NCBI RefSeq assembly: GCF_019320115.1
Contig: NC_089582.1
Location: 121,007,856 to 121,071,855 of the forward strand
Source of the DNA: Miscanthus floridulus
Taxonomy: Eukaryota; Streptophyta; Magnoliopsida; Poales; Poaceae
Direction of reading: 5' to 3'
Length of the DNA stretch: 64,000 nucleotides
Shown: positions 35,870-48,696 of the stretch, one piece after another
Layout of the letters: each line of letters starts with the position of its first letter
Numbering within the stretch: the first letter of the stretch is position 1
The notes under the pieces: generated by a model
Database searches by the model: none
What the model saw: the letters and a program-made list of their open reading frames with translations, nothing else
Told to the model about the DNA's origin: nothing
Program-made: the position numbers and the translations under genes

Positions 35870-37861
35870 CCCAATCTAGACTTATGGAAGGATTATCTAG
35901 AATGGTAGCTACCAATGATAAAATTCTAGAGAATATGAATAATAGAATGGATAGTTTTGCTTTTGCCATTAAGAACCATCATAGCTTTAATAAAGTGATA
36001 GAATCATAAATAGCTCAGCTGGCGGCTGCTGTTCCTTCGTCCGATAAAGGTAAGATTCTAGGGCAGCCTGAAGATTTAGAAACGGTAAATCTTGTCGATA
36101 TTCACAATGCAGCTTTCTACTACACGCAACCATCAGAGGGAAGATGGATATATTACACCCTACCCAACAAGAAAGGTGATCCAGGGAGACCTGTCATCCC
36201 TATTGCCATTAGACCTCATATCTTTTGGGAAGCTGTCCGTGGCTTTCGGAGCAAGTGTCAACATCATGTCTAAGGTAATTTATGAGAAAATTTTAGGAGA
36301 TCCTTTGTTGTACATAAATATGTGTTTGCAGCTTGCGGATCAGTCACTCTACTACCCCAAGGGAGTTCTTGAAGATGCCATCATCCGAGTGGGACAATCA
36401 TATGTTTCTGTAGACTTTGTGGTTTTGGAAACAGGTGGAGATGAAAGGGCACCCATCATCCTAGGCCGACCTTTCTTGAGCACCGCAAAAGCCATCATCT
36501 ACGCGGATAGTGCCATGATCTGTTTCACAATCAAGGATAAAAAGGAGTTCTCTTTTAAGAACCGCATCTTGCAATCTCCTAGTCATCCACAAAAGGCATA
36601 CTTGCCCGAAGAGACAATAGTGACCAAGAAGAACAACTAAAGAAGGAGGAAGAATAAGACCAGTCAGTCACAAGAAGAAACGGTCAATATGATCAACACA
36701 CTCTGATCTGAGTACGACCACCTCCTCGCTTTACTATTCCTTGCTAAGAAGGATGATCCTGGCATACCGACAATCGAGTGTACCATTGGAAAAAGAATCT
36801 TCCACAAGACCTTCTACGACATTGGATCAGGTGTTAATATAATGTCCAAGGTAACGTATGAATATTTATTCGGTAACGAAACATTTGTTCCCTATGTACA
36901 TGCAATTGCAGATGGCGGACCAATCAATCCGATTTTCGGAGGGGATAACTAAAGGTGTCATGGTAAGAATACACGATCAGTTTGCCCCTACCGATTTCAT
37001 GGTCCTAGACATGGGAGAAGAAGAAGATGATACACCCATCATCCTTAGAAGACCATTCCTCAACACCACCAACGCGATCATCTATGTCGGATCTAGACAA
37101 GTCCACTTCCAATTCCCTAGAGAAAAGGTACGCTGTTATTTCAATAGATACACTACTTATGAATAGCTGAAGAAGAGCCGCTCCAGGAGGAGACATCGAT
37201 CATTCCAACATCAAAGGAACCAACCCCGATGGAATGAATGGGAAGATGAAGAACCTGAAGCACCTGTGAAAGATGAACCTACTCTGCCTAAGACAAGTCC
37301 ATAGTCTAGGCAGGTGTGGAAAGAAAAGGTGACATCATCATCAGAGTCACTCCTATGAGCTCTTTGGATCTGAGGTTTGACTTTACAATATATGTATTGT
37401 AAGTATGCTCTTTCATGCTTTTTTACTCCTATGAGCTCCATATAAGCCTTAGTTGTAGGAAGAGAAAGACATAACATTATTATTGTCTTGGTGAGGATCC
37501 ACAAATACTACATATATTGAGAGACTTAAGAGTGTCATACAATAAAAGTTCTGAGTTTTATTTTGAAAACCTATAAAAACTCCAAAATAATGGTTGAGCA
37601 AAAAACTTGAGACATAGTGCTTGACTTGATTATTTTGTCTTTCAATTACTCAAGACCCAAGTGAAGGCTAAGGATCCCCATAGTTGAAGGTAATATGGGT
37701 AAGCTTGAAAGTCAGATCAGTTTATTTTAATCCGGAGGAGAATTCTTGTTTGAACGCATGTGTACTTTTAAGGAGTGAGAGAATTGAAGCAACTCCTGAT
37801 CCATTTTATTGAGTTTAGCTTTGCTAAGGGACTAGCAAATGTTAAGCTTGGGGGAGTTTAT
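35870..37861 (+). pseudogene. Ty3/gypsy gag-protease remnant with two protease-like segments
   Basis: Plus-strand remnant ending at a polypurine tract (AAGCTTGGGGGAGTTT, to 37861) next to an LTR. A Gag C-terminal part (MEGLSRMVATNDKILENM) is followed by a first protease-like region (about 36225-36640, with FGASVNIMSKVIYEKILG and ERAPIILGRPFLSTAKAI). A second one (about 36780-37166) carries DIGSGVNIMSK and DTPIILRRPFLNTTNAI. The first lacks the catalytic Asp and is reached by frameshift; the second keeps DIG. No reverse transcriptase or integrase follows before the LTR. The 5' end and 5' LTR are missing. Confidence 0.7.
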
Positions 37862-39450
37862 TGATGATAGTTAACAACCATTATAAACCGTCAATAAAAC
37901 ATGTATAAGTGCATAATTGAGATCACCAACAAAGGTCTAGGGGTTTAAACTAATAAATTCTATGAGTTTTGGTGAATCTATGTTTCCAGCAGGGTTTAAT
38001 CAGAAAACTACCAAGGAGGACCTAATCGTCAAAGGAAAATATGGAGTTCTGCCACAATACCTACGTGGGAAGACTCTACAACACTCCAGAAGCCATGTCA
38101 CCGAAGTAGAGAGCAAGGGGATGACATGTGGGGCCACCTAGCCCCACTATCAGGCCACCCAACCCCCATGGGCCCACCTATCAGCCAGCTTCGTATGTCG
38201 GTCTCCCACTGCCTTTGAGGATGCATCTAGGCCATTTCTTAAGTTGGTTTGATACAAGGGTTCACGTTGGACCCTCAGGGCTATATAATTCAGCCCCTAC
38301 CTCTCCCCCTAGGCATAACCATAGTCATCAAGTCATTTGAGAAGATAGAAATCCTAATCATCCTCAGAGCTCCACCATATTCTAGGGCATAGCTAGTTAG
38401 GCTAGGTCTAGAGGGAGGCAAGCAGGCTTCGCTTGGATTCTCGATCGTGTCAAGAGCATGGTTTGGTATAATCTTTATACCCCCTCTCTCTTTTCTATCT
38501 CCATTATTTTTATATGCTTGCTACAATTGTTATGACAATATTAGTATTCATCTTATTCATGTTCTTCGTTATAATGTTAATCGTCTACTTTGATTATATA
38601 CCTAGTATAGTTGGATTATCATCATATTCATGCATATGTTCATATAGCGCTCATCCTAAGGATCCATGGGTGGGTGGTCGACATTGTGTAAGCATGGTGC
38701 TTACACGTTGTTTACCTATGGATACACCCTATATTCCAGGTCATGTGGTAGATCACGGACGTGACACTCCCGTTGAGTCCTTTGTAGTCCACTCCCCGAT
38801 GTAGGTAGCACGTAAGATCTGGTTACGAAGGGGGAGAAGCTCTGTTCTTAATCTCCCTCAGTAATATCCCTTATGTGTAGATATGAAGATGATATTAGCC
38901 ATGATTACTAGGTGTAATTGCACTAATCAATGTATGCTTTAACTTGTAATTAAGAATGACTTAGGAATTATTCCTTTAATATTCTACCTGACCATGCTAT
39001 TGCCTTAGAAAGGAGTGCTCTAAGTGATTCATCATTATCATTACTTATTATATATATCTCTTATCCTATGACTTACCCCTGTTATGAGTAGAGTATTTGT
39101 TAAGGTTTACTTCTCCTTCAATAGTATAAGTTATCAATACATGTTTATGCTAGACCTTCCCTATGGTAAAAATATAAATAACAATACCTGGAATACTCTC
39201 AGGTGAAGTGCTACAATGGTATATTATATGTGCGCTTGCAGATCCTTTTTCATTCATATCTATATATTCTTTCCAGTCATATAAGATGATAAAGAACTAC
39301 ATAGTATCATTCTTGTAGTGATGCTAGGCAGCACCAATAAGCATCTCTAGCACCATCACTAGGGATGACAACCTTGTAAAGTAATGTTAGGAGATGTAGG
39401 TAATTAATAGGTGGCTATTAAAACAAGTGACAAGTTAATAAATACCAACA
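37862..39450 (+). repeat. Ty3/gypsy LTR, plus orientation (1589 bp)
   Basis: Starts TGATGATAGTTAAC after the polypurine tract and ends TTAATAAATACCAACA. Both termini match, in reverse, the LTRs at 44488-45798 and 48697-49914 (TGTTGGTATTTATTAA ... GACCGTCA). The middle is strongly diverged from those copies. Confidence 0.75.
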
Positions 39451-40262
39451 ATCCATGATTAACCTAAGTCTAAGCACCACGCTTACACTCATGATTAATA
39501 CTTTACTCCCTCTAGAGCAGAAATAAAGCACTCAAAAGAGTCACGAACCTAATGAACAATATTAACACAATGCTTACTTGAATCAGAAATTGATTACCAG
39601 AGAAATTTCAAAGGCAAGCTCAAGTAGAACTTGGATCCACTAAGGTACAAGCCGTAGAGAGGGCACCGACAGGCCGGCACCTCCTCCAAACTTTTCCCTC
39701 ACTCTCTATCTCACTATTTCTATTTATAAGACTAGATCCTATGGAGGACTAATCTTCTCTTGATTGCTGGCTCGATCCTGAAGATATGAATTAGGGTTTC
39801 AGGGATCTATCGAGGGAGGGGGTAGGGGCTAATATATATAGGCCGAAGCATCAATCCTGAGCCCCCGGATCAAACTGACTTGAATAAACGGCGAAGATTG
39901 GATCTCAATGGCGGTGGGGAACCGACTTTCAAAGTGGAGGCTGACTGGTGGGACCCACAGGCCAGCCGGCCTATAGGTGGGGCCGGCCGGCCCCATATGG
40001 CAGCCCCTCGGGATCTGCTTCGGTGGAGAGCCTCCTGGAGTCTTCTAGAATCTTCCCACGCTGTTTACGCGGTGGAATTCCATAATTTCCTTTGACAAAT
40101 AGGTCCCCTTTGACGGTTTTTTGGATAAACCCTGCTGAAAACACAGATTCACCAAAACTCATGGAATTTATTAGTTTAAACCCCTATACCTATGTTTGGT
40201 GATGGAATTAAGTATAAATGTAGGTTATGTTGACGGTTTATAATTGGTGTTAGTGACCATCA
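39451..40262 (-). repeat. Truncated Ty3/gypsy LTR, minus orientation
   Basis: Closely similar to 49103-49914, lacking about the first 400 bp. It abuts the end of the plus-strand LTR at 39450. At 40263 it is followed by a minus-strand polypurine tract (forward AGCTCCCCCAAGCTT). Confidence 0.75.
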
Positions 40263-43200
40263 ATAAGCTCCCCCAAGCTTAACCTTTGCCAGTCCCTGAG
40301 CAAAGCTAAACTCAACAATAGATCAGGAGTTGCTACTATGCTTTCACGCCTCAAAAGTACATAGGCGTTCAATCAAGAATTCTTCCCCGGATTAAAATAA
40401 ACTAATCTAACTTTCAAACTTACCCATATTACCTTCAACTATGGGGCTTCTTAGCCTTCACTTGGGTCTTGAGAAATTAAAAGATAGAATGATCAAGTCA
40501 AGTACTATGTCTCAAGTTCTTTGCTTCACCATTGTTCTAGAGTTTTTGTAAGTTTTCAAAATAAAACTCAGAGATTCCATTGTATGACACTCTCAAGTCT
40601 CTCAATATATGTGGTATTTGTGGATCCTTACCAAGGCAATAATGATTTTATGCATTTCTCTTCCTACAACTAAGGCTTTATGTGGAGTTCATAGGTAGGG
40701 AGAAAGCTAAAGCATACTTGCAATGCATATATTGTAAAGTCAAACCTCGGATCCAAAGAGAGTTGAATCATACAATTAAATCAAGATGTGCATGTGTGTG
40801 GATATATGGTGGGTATATTTAGTGGCTAACCTAATTCTACTTTGCTCCTTGAAAACTTATCTCTTTTTTGAAACTTAGAAACATTTGCTAGAGAACAGGG
40901 GCTATCTTATTCATCTCCTTTTTCTCTTTTTTTAGGCGAGCATCTAAGTACCCATTGTTTTCAATATCTCGAACACTTTTGTGTCCATTTTTTTCAATTC
41001 TTTTTCTCTCTCTTTTTATGAATAATGTTTGCATAGCCCCATGCCTCTTTTCTACAATAGAAACTTTTGAGAGATAGCAACAAGAACTTGAAGCATTTAT
41101 TTGATGAATGAAAACCTATCAGTCATGTTTTTGTGTTTACTCCTAGTGCAGGAGTAAAACATTTCTAGGTGGATCTAGATGGAAGGTATATTTTTGTGCC
41201 TACCCCCAGTGTAGGAGTAGTGCATATATGTGGTTGGTGTGTACGTGATCTTGATTTTAAGAGCATGACAAATCTCTCATAAGGGTCAACAAAGCTTGAC
41301 AAAACTCAATGCAGAAGCAAACAACATTTATGCAGAAGTTTTCCTAGTCTAAATAATCTGTGTGGCTCTAGTGGGAATTCAAGCTTTGTCATATAGGAAC
41401 TCATCATGCAACATTTTTATGTTTTTCAAAAGATAAATCTCCAGAACTTTAATGTTACTTGGAACAAAATAAACAGCAGCTCAGACCTTCTCATATCATA
41501 TCCGTCAGTTACCCTGACTTAGATCAAGCATTTGCTACCTACAAGTTTCAAGTTCAGAGTAAATCTTTATATCAAATTAGTTTTATCCAAAACTCGGGAG
41601 AATTCAAGGCTAAAAACTAGGTACTTGAAAGGAATTACAATAGAGAAACTATTCATCATTTCCATTTAAGAGATTATTCTGAGTCCTCTCTATTTTATTC
41701 AGCTCTTAAAAACAAATTAAAGCAAACTAAACACACACCTTTTTTTGTTTTTAATTTTACTAGACCACACATTATTACTATAAATGACTAATGCAAAGAT
41801 AAAATTTTATTTTGTTTTTCATTCATCATTTTTTAACTAATTAAAAGAAACTAAACTAAAACAAAAGGGAAAAATACTTACTGGATACATAAGGATGCTT
41901 CTCCCCCAAGCAAGCTCTTTCGGTGAGGGTTTGATATTGTAAGTCCTTCGAACCGGAATTCTCCTTGTGAAGTTCATTGATCAAGTACCTCGGTTCGCTC
42001 TGAAGATGTGGATTCTTGTCATGACACCTCTAATGGTGATGTCATCTTCTTCCGCCAAACCTGTCTTGGTTTTGTGTTTGTATTTTGGTTCGACATGTTT
42101 AGAACCTTCACTTGTAGAAATTGGGGAATCGACTTTCCCCACACTTTGCTTGAAGTGTGTCCTGCTCATAAGACAAGGTATAGATCAAGTGCATGGGCTC
42201 TGTTGGTGGGAAAACACCAGTAGAACCAAAATTTTATTCATTCTTCTCTAACCTTAGGCACATCAAACAAGATGAAGTTGATGTTATGTGCTTTGTTCAT
42301 TTATATCATGGGTGATAAGATCAGAAGATTGATCATGAATGTAGTATTTAAGTACATTTGGCCAAAAGGGTTGAATTGCTTAACCCACGGAAGGATTGTC
42401 TATCTCTATATAATGTATTGAACTTTACATGATTATGACTATCATCTTCCAGAGATAAGATGTGCACTTTTTTAGGTCGTTTGGTTGAGACTTGTGAGAT
42501 CAAGAGAGTGGTGTTAGGAACAAGCTTAAGGAACTAAACATGTTGAGTTAGCCAGGTTAGATCAAGGAAGTGTAACTCAATCATGTTTGTCTCTTAATTA
42601 TATGCATACCAGAATCAAGGAAAAACTTTTTAAGTAATGACCATTTACCTTGCATGTTACCTTTGTCATTGGAGTGTGACGATACCATGTGGCAAAGAGT
42701 AGATGGCTCATGATGGTCCTTCCCTTTTTGCTTGAAGTTTTTCTTGTTCGGCTAGCTTCACAGCTTGAGTTGTTCATGGACTTTTTGTTTCCTAGATTGC
42801 ACCCTTTCTTTCTCATCCTTTTGTCATGCCATCTTTCTGCTCTTCGATCTTGCCATTTTGTTGGGCCTTCAGCCTCACTCATTGTTTTATGTCTGCAAAG
42901 AATTAATGGACAACACATACCCAAAAGATTATACAAATAATTCAAGGCAGAGGTAAAGTTGTAATAGGGTTGAAGGTCATCTATGTTAGAGTTGGTTTTG
43001 ACATATTAATTAGCATAGAACTTTTTATCCCAAGTTTTAAATGATGTGCCTTGCTTGATCTTTTTGAATCCATCTCGTGACATACCCAATTTGAATTTAA
43101 GAGTTTCCTGCAGAGGTTAGTCCAACAAAATATCTAGTGTCAACACAAGTAATTTTTAGTTTACTAACCAAACTAGACTTCATGTCTAATTTGACTAAAG

Positions 43201-44487
43201 GAGTCTATTTAACCTAAGCACCATGCTTAATTTAAATGCCTATGGAAGTATGTGCAGTACTTCCAAACAAAAACTTACTATGGCAGACAAAGGTAGCATG
43301 AAAGCATTATAGTGATTTATTCAATTGGAGATGAAAGGGTATGATTGTTATTTAGCAAATTGAGCATGGCTTGAAGGTAGAGACAACCAAGATAAATTAG
43401 CAACATAGCATAAAATTTTTCAGAGAAGCTCACCCCCACACTTGAAATTTTGCAAGGCAAAATCAAGTTTGGATGGATATGATTCAATGTTGCATGGTAA
43501 TTGGTTGGACATACCTTGCCTCGTCATCCTTCATACTTTTTGCTTCAAACCTAGAATGGTTAGTGGCAAAAATACCCGAAGGAATATTTTCACAATTGTA
43601 TTTCTATTCTTATTTCATAAGGGAATTACAGCAAAAGGTGAAAGCTCGTGTTGTCTCCTAAAAGTATTTGTGTAAGGACAGAAGCTCATCCTTGGGAAAC
43701 CTTTGAATCGCACTAACTTGGTGAGGTGGTTTCCCCTCTAACATCAACCTTTGTGTACCTATCTCAAGATTCATGCCAACGAGATTTGCAATATTTATGA
43801 TAAACATATGCATCTATAACCACCCTTTCAAAATTTTTGTGAACAGGGAGTATGAGGGGGTTGACGATCTCATGTGGCAATGTTGGAGAGCCCATTTGAT
43901 TTAGGAGATTTCTTATATGAGCAAGCATTTGATGAGGTGTTTATGAAGTAGCTTCCATGGTCGTTGATGTCATCTTCCTTTTCAAGCTCTAGGGCTGATT
44001 CTTCATGAATGTCCATGCCTATGACATTTATTGGACTCTTTATTGTCCAAGATTTCTCTCAAATTGGTGACTCTTAGGGTGATCTTATCTAAAGCCTCCT
44101 CCAAACTTGGATGAGTCGTGTTTATTAAAGAGATTAATTTAAGCTCACCATTTGGATCTAAGCCAAGTTTGGATTCTACCCATAAGGCTTCGTCCTTGTC
44201 CATCCATTCTTTAGCAATGACATATGAGTTCTTAATACATTCCAGCCATTGTCGTTGCTCTTCTTGGTCATCCTTTTGGCCTTCATGACTCCTATGCTTT
44301 GGGTGTCTTAGTGGGTTTCTAGGATCATCATGAGACTTAGAAGAAAGAGCATAAGAGGGATCATCGGGGTCAAGGATGGGTTTAGAGATGGGTTTAGATA
44401 AGACATCTAACGTGGTCATAGAAGGGGAGAAGATAAGATTGGTTTCTAAATGACTCGGCTCTCCTTCTATGGTTTCACTAGACATGT
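40263..44487 (-). pseudogene. Decayed Ty3/gypsy internal region
   Basis: The first about 500 bp mirrors the polypurine-side noncoding region of the plus element (37400-37861). Around 42600-42900 minus-strand translation gives degenerate remains of a gypsy integrase C-terminus (VKLFG-, KVNGHYLK-like pieces) in several frames. At 44484-44003 an open minus-strand frame starts MSSETIEGEPSHLE. It is hydrophilic and acidic with no recognised domain, and could be an extra retrotransposon ORF. The rest is AT-rich noncoding sequence. Confidence 0.5.
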
Positions 44488-45798
44488 TGTTGGTATTTAT
44501 TAACGCAAACAGATAAATCCACAAGCGCACGGATACCGCTGTATCTTTCACCCGGGAGTATTCCAAGGTATCGATTTCTACGGGGAACGTGAAGTGTACT
44601 AATTAAGGATCAAGGTCGTCCAAGGATAAAGATATGTGTTTTTGTGGGGACAGAGGAATTTCCTAAAGTTTCTCTAGTTGATCTAGTAATCAAAGTTACT
44701 ATAAGTTTACTTACTTCAGAACATCAAAACACTAGCCTCAGACTGAGATGAGAAAGGAGCTAGGAAGTTCTGACTATGGTCCTACAAACACCAACCCAAA
44801 TGTGGTGGACTACGTCGGCCGTTAGGGCTGTCACCACCTAGGGCTACCATAACTAACCGTAGGGATGGGTGCAATTCTAGGTAATCGTAAGACTAAGCAC
44901 CACTCCTTTTCTATTGATTACTACTCTAGTTTTGCAAAGACTAGAGCACTTCATGCAAGCGAGAATCCAATAAATAACTTAAAGTAAATACTAAAATTAA
45001 GTAAATAGAGAACTTAGGAATAGTAATTGAAGAACCTAGAGATTACTTAAGGATGAATCCAATCTATAGAAGTACAAATTCGAGGAAGATCCGACAGATC
45101 TGGCTCCTCCTTAGCTCTCTGCTCTTCTCTCTCCCTATTTTCTATTTTACAACTAGATGGAAATCATCTAGAGGGACACTACTACAAAGGGTATGAAATT
45201 ATGAAGCTCTGAAGCATAGGTATGTAGACGTGTGTCTCAAGGAGGGGGTCTAGGGCGCCTTATATAGTGGGGGAGCTAGAGTAGCGGCCAATGAATCGAG
45301 GCGGAGTAGAGGGCAAGGACTCTAGGTAGAGTAAGGGGCAAGGAGTCACCACGTCATCAATCTGCGTCAACTCTCCCGACCACCATTGGATAAATCGATC
45401 TAAAACCGCCTTAGAATTAACGGTGCAGATCGTAAGAAGGAGTACAAGGTGGCGGGAGGTGATGGGCCACCGCCATAGGCCGGGCGGCCTCCCTAGTCGG
45501 CCGGGCGGTCCATATGGTGCCAGGTGGGCTCCTCCTTCTAATGGCGAGGCTTGGGCTCCGTCTTGAGTTGTCTTTCACATGTTTTGTAGGTTGAAACACT
45601 TGTTCTCGTTGGTTTGCTTGTTTGGAGTGTATGATAGTGGTCCCGGGAGCTGTTTTATGGATAAATCCTTCTATAGTCACATATTCACCAAAGCTTGTGG
45701 AATTCATTAGTTTAAACGCCTATACCTATGTTTGGTGATAAAATTAAATATAAATGCTGGTTATGTTGATGGTTTATAATTGGTGTTAGTGACCGTCA
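44488..45798 (-). repeat. Ty3/gypsy LTR, minus orientation (1311 bp)
   Basis: Begins TGTTGGTATTTATTAACGC and ends GTTAGTGACCGTCA, followed by a C-rich polypurine complement (ACAAGCCCCCCC). Its ends agree with the LTR at 48697-49914 but the centre is clearly diverged, indicating another subfamily. Confidence 0.75.
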
Positions 45799-47977
45799 AC
45801 AAGCCCCCCCACACTAGTTCTTTGCTCGTCCCCGAGTAAAGGTTAGAATAAAGTAAACATAAACATAAGTATTCAAGAATGGAACTAGCATACGAATTAT
45901 TCCAAAACATTCCTCGTACCTGCAGGATATGTGGAGTGGCTAACATATCTCCTTGAGCGGTTGAAAAGTGGAACAGCTCTCAAAGCAAAGTCATCTTCCT
46001 AAATCTCATCTCAGTAACTTGGAGTTTTTTTAAGTTTTCACAAGAAAAGCACAGTTCACTTTATACTCCTCAAATGGCACTCTCAAATCGCTCAATGGTG
46101 TATGATTCCTCACCAAGGCACAACTCAACAATGCCTTCTTTTTCCCCTACTTCTAAAAAGCTTATGTGGAGTTTTAATTAGGTAGGGATAAAATATGTAG
46201 CATACTTATCTTGCATATATTGTAAAGTCAAATCCTGGATCGAAGGAGGGAAATGTTATACTCTTAGATCAAGATATGCATGTGTGTGGAATATTTGGTG
46301 GCTAACCTAATTCTACTATGCTCCTTGAAAACATATCTCTCTTGTTAAAACTTGAAATATTTACAAGAGCATGGACTATCTCTTTTTTTATGGCGGGCAT
46401 CTAAGTACCCATTGTTTTCAATACTCCAAACATCTTTGTGTCCATTTTTTTCAACTCTCCTCTTTTTTTTCTTTCTTTTTTCACTTTTTCTTTTGCATAG
46501 CCCTATGTCTCTTTTCTGCAACAAAACTTTTCAAGAGAGATATTCACATGAACTTGGAGCATTTATTTGGTGGATAAACCTATCAAACATATTTTTGTGT
46601 TCACCCCCAGTGTAGGAGTCAAACATTTTGAGGGGGATGAAAAACATGTTTTGCGTACTTCCAATGTAGAAGCAACACATATATGTGGTGTGTACATGCT
46701 CTTGATCTTGGGAGCATGATAAATCTCTCAACAAGGGTCAACAAGATGGGACAAAACTCAACACAAAGCAAGCAACATGTGAAAGGTTTGTATCCTACAA
46801 ATACGTATATGGCTCTGGTAGAAATTTATCACCATTGAGGAGTATGTGACACTATGGTTTTATAATATTTTTATCAAAGACAAATTCTCCAAGCACCTTG
46901 AATAGAACCGGTAGGATTTCTAAGCCAGAACTATATCACACTCCACAACAACTTAGTCAATATGATTTTCCTATATGATATTCTTCCCACAAGCACTAAG
47001 TATATGTAAGGAATAAACATTATGCATGCCAATCTTAAAGAGCTATATTCATACTCACTTTCAAAATTATAACTTTAAGTGTGAAACTTGGTTCTTTTTA
47101 ATTTGCATACTTAAACAAGTGCAAAGCAGGGAATGAGCATATCAACAAGTGAGATAGGATCAAACCGAATTTCAGAAGTTGTGTGTAGACTCCTTTACCC
47201 GTTCATGATGTGGTTCAATGCATTTGTTCACAATGGGAGTGTTGCACACCCCCACACTTCTCCAAAACTATACTTGACTTTTATTCATAGACAAAAAATG
47301 GTGAAAACACAAGGGACTCTTCTGGTGAGAGACACTAGAGAGTCAATATTTATTCAACTACACAATTTTAACTAAAATTAAATGAGGACAAGATTTAAAT
47401 TTCCAAAATTTTATACTACAGAAAGGTTCCAATTTTATAAGGAAGATTGAATGAGCTTTAATGTAAGAATTCTATGAACTCAATCAGATCAAGTTCCTCA
47501 ATCATGTTAATTTGTGGCTCAAAATAAATTTTCAAACGTTGGCCATTTACCTTAATGGTGTTACCTATATCATCCTGGATGGTGATGGCTCCATGAGTTG
47601 AAGTGTCGACGACCTTGTAACGTCCATCCCACTTACTTTGCAGTTTACCATGCCCAAAAAGCTTTACTCTTGAATTGAATAGTAGAACTTGTCTCCAGGC
47701 TTGAACTCCTTGTGCTTGATTCTCTTATCGTGCCATCTCTTTGTTCTCTTTGTAAATCTTGGAGTTGTGATAAGCCTTTTCTCTCCATTCTTCAAGCTCA
47801 GATAATTGCATTTGACGATTCTTACCAGCTAGGTGGAGATCCATGTTCTATTTCTTGATTGCCCAATGGGCCCTAAATTCCAATTCAACAGGCAAATGGC
47901 ATGTTTTTCCATAGACAAGTTGATAAGGTGACATGCCAATCGGTGTCTTATATGTAGTTCGGTAAGCCTAAAGTGGA
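45799..47977 (-). pseudogene. Gypsy internal remnant with integrase C-terminus
   Basis: Mostly noncoding. From about 47970 down to 47470 the minus strand still encodes a Ty3/gypsy integrase tail, with [40 protein letters not shown] and STHGAITIQDDIGNTIKVNG, interrupted by stops and a frameshift. The order (integrase end, noncoding spacer, polypurine tract, LTR at 45798) fits a minus-strand element. Confidence 0.7.
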
Positions 47978-48220
47978 CCGTAGGGATGGGTGCAATTCCA
48001 GGTAATCATAAGACTAAGCACCACACCTATTCTATTGATTACTACTCTAGTTTTGCAAAGACTAGAGCACTTGATGCAAGCGAGAATCCAATAAATAACT
48101 TAAAGTAAATACTGAAATTAAGTAAATAGAGAACTTAGGAATAGCAATTGAAGAACCTAGAGATTACTTAAGGATGAATCCAATCTATAGAAGTACAAAT
48201 TCGAGGAAGATCTGACAGAT
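47978..48220 (-). repeat. Internal 243-bp LTR fragment embedded in gypsy sequence
   Basis: Highly similar to 44857-45099, an internal part of the LTR at 44488-45798. Both ends are cut inside the LTR. The left neighbour is integrase remnant, the right neighbour gag remnant. Confidence 0.75.
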
Positions 48221-48696
48221 TTAGAGATGGGAGAGAAACGTAAACAAAATTTAGAACATAGCGTTTCCCAATCTCCTTGCATACTTCCTACGGTTTGACT
48301 ATATCATTGTTTAGCTCTTCCCGTCAAACAGAACGGAAACAACTTCCATCTTAATGTTTTGTCTGACATGCCAGCGATACACAAGCATGCATAGGTCTAT
48401 GCAAACTCCCATAGGTGTGAGTATGCGTTTTCACCACCTTCTCCCGAGAAGGATTGTTCCTGAATTAATTTTATAAAACACGGGCGTTGCTCATAGCTAG
48501 GTGTTAGGATAGGCTCTAAAGATTTTGGTGGCTTTAGGCTTGTGCTTGTGGGTTTAGCATATTGATAGATAGGAATGGAATCCATAGTGAAAAGGAAAAG
48601 AATAAAAGAAAAAAGATAGAAGATAAAAGATACAATGTTAAGCTAGGTTCGTGGTTAATTCAGCAACCGTTTCCCCAGCAACGGCGCTAGAAAGCT
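48221..48696 (-). pseudogene. Gypsy leader and N-terminal Gag remnant with primer-binding site
   Basis: The minus strand reads a primer-binding-like CTAGCGCCGTTGCTGGGGA at 48690-48672, directly inside the LTR that starts at 48697. A Gag fragment follows, with FIKLIQEQSFSGEGGENAYS and then QGDWETLCSKFCLRF. The fragment stops abruptly at the embedded LTR piece at 48220. Confidence 0.7.
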
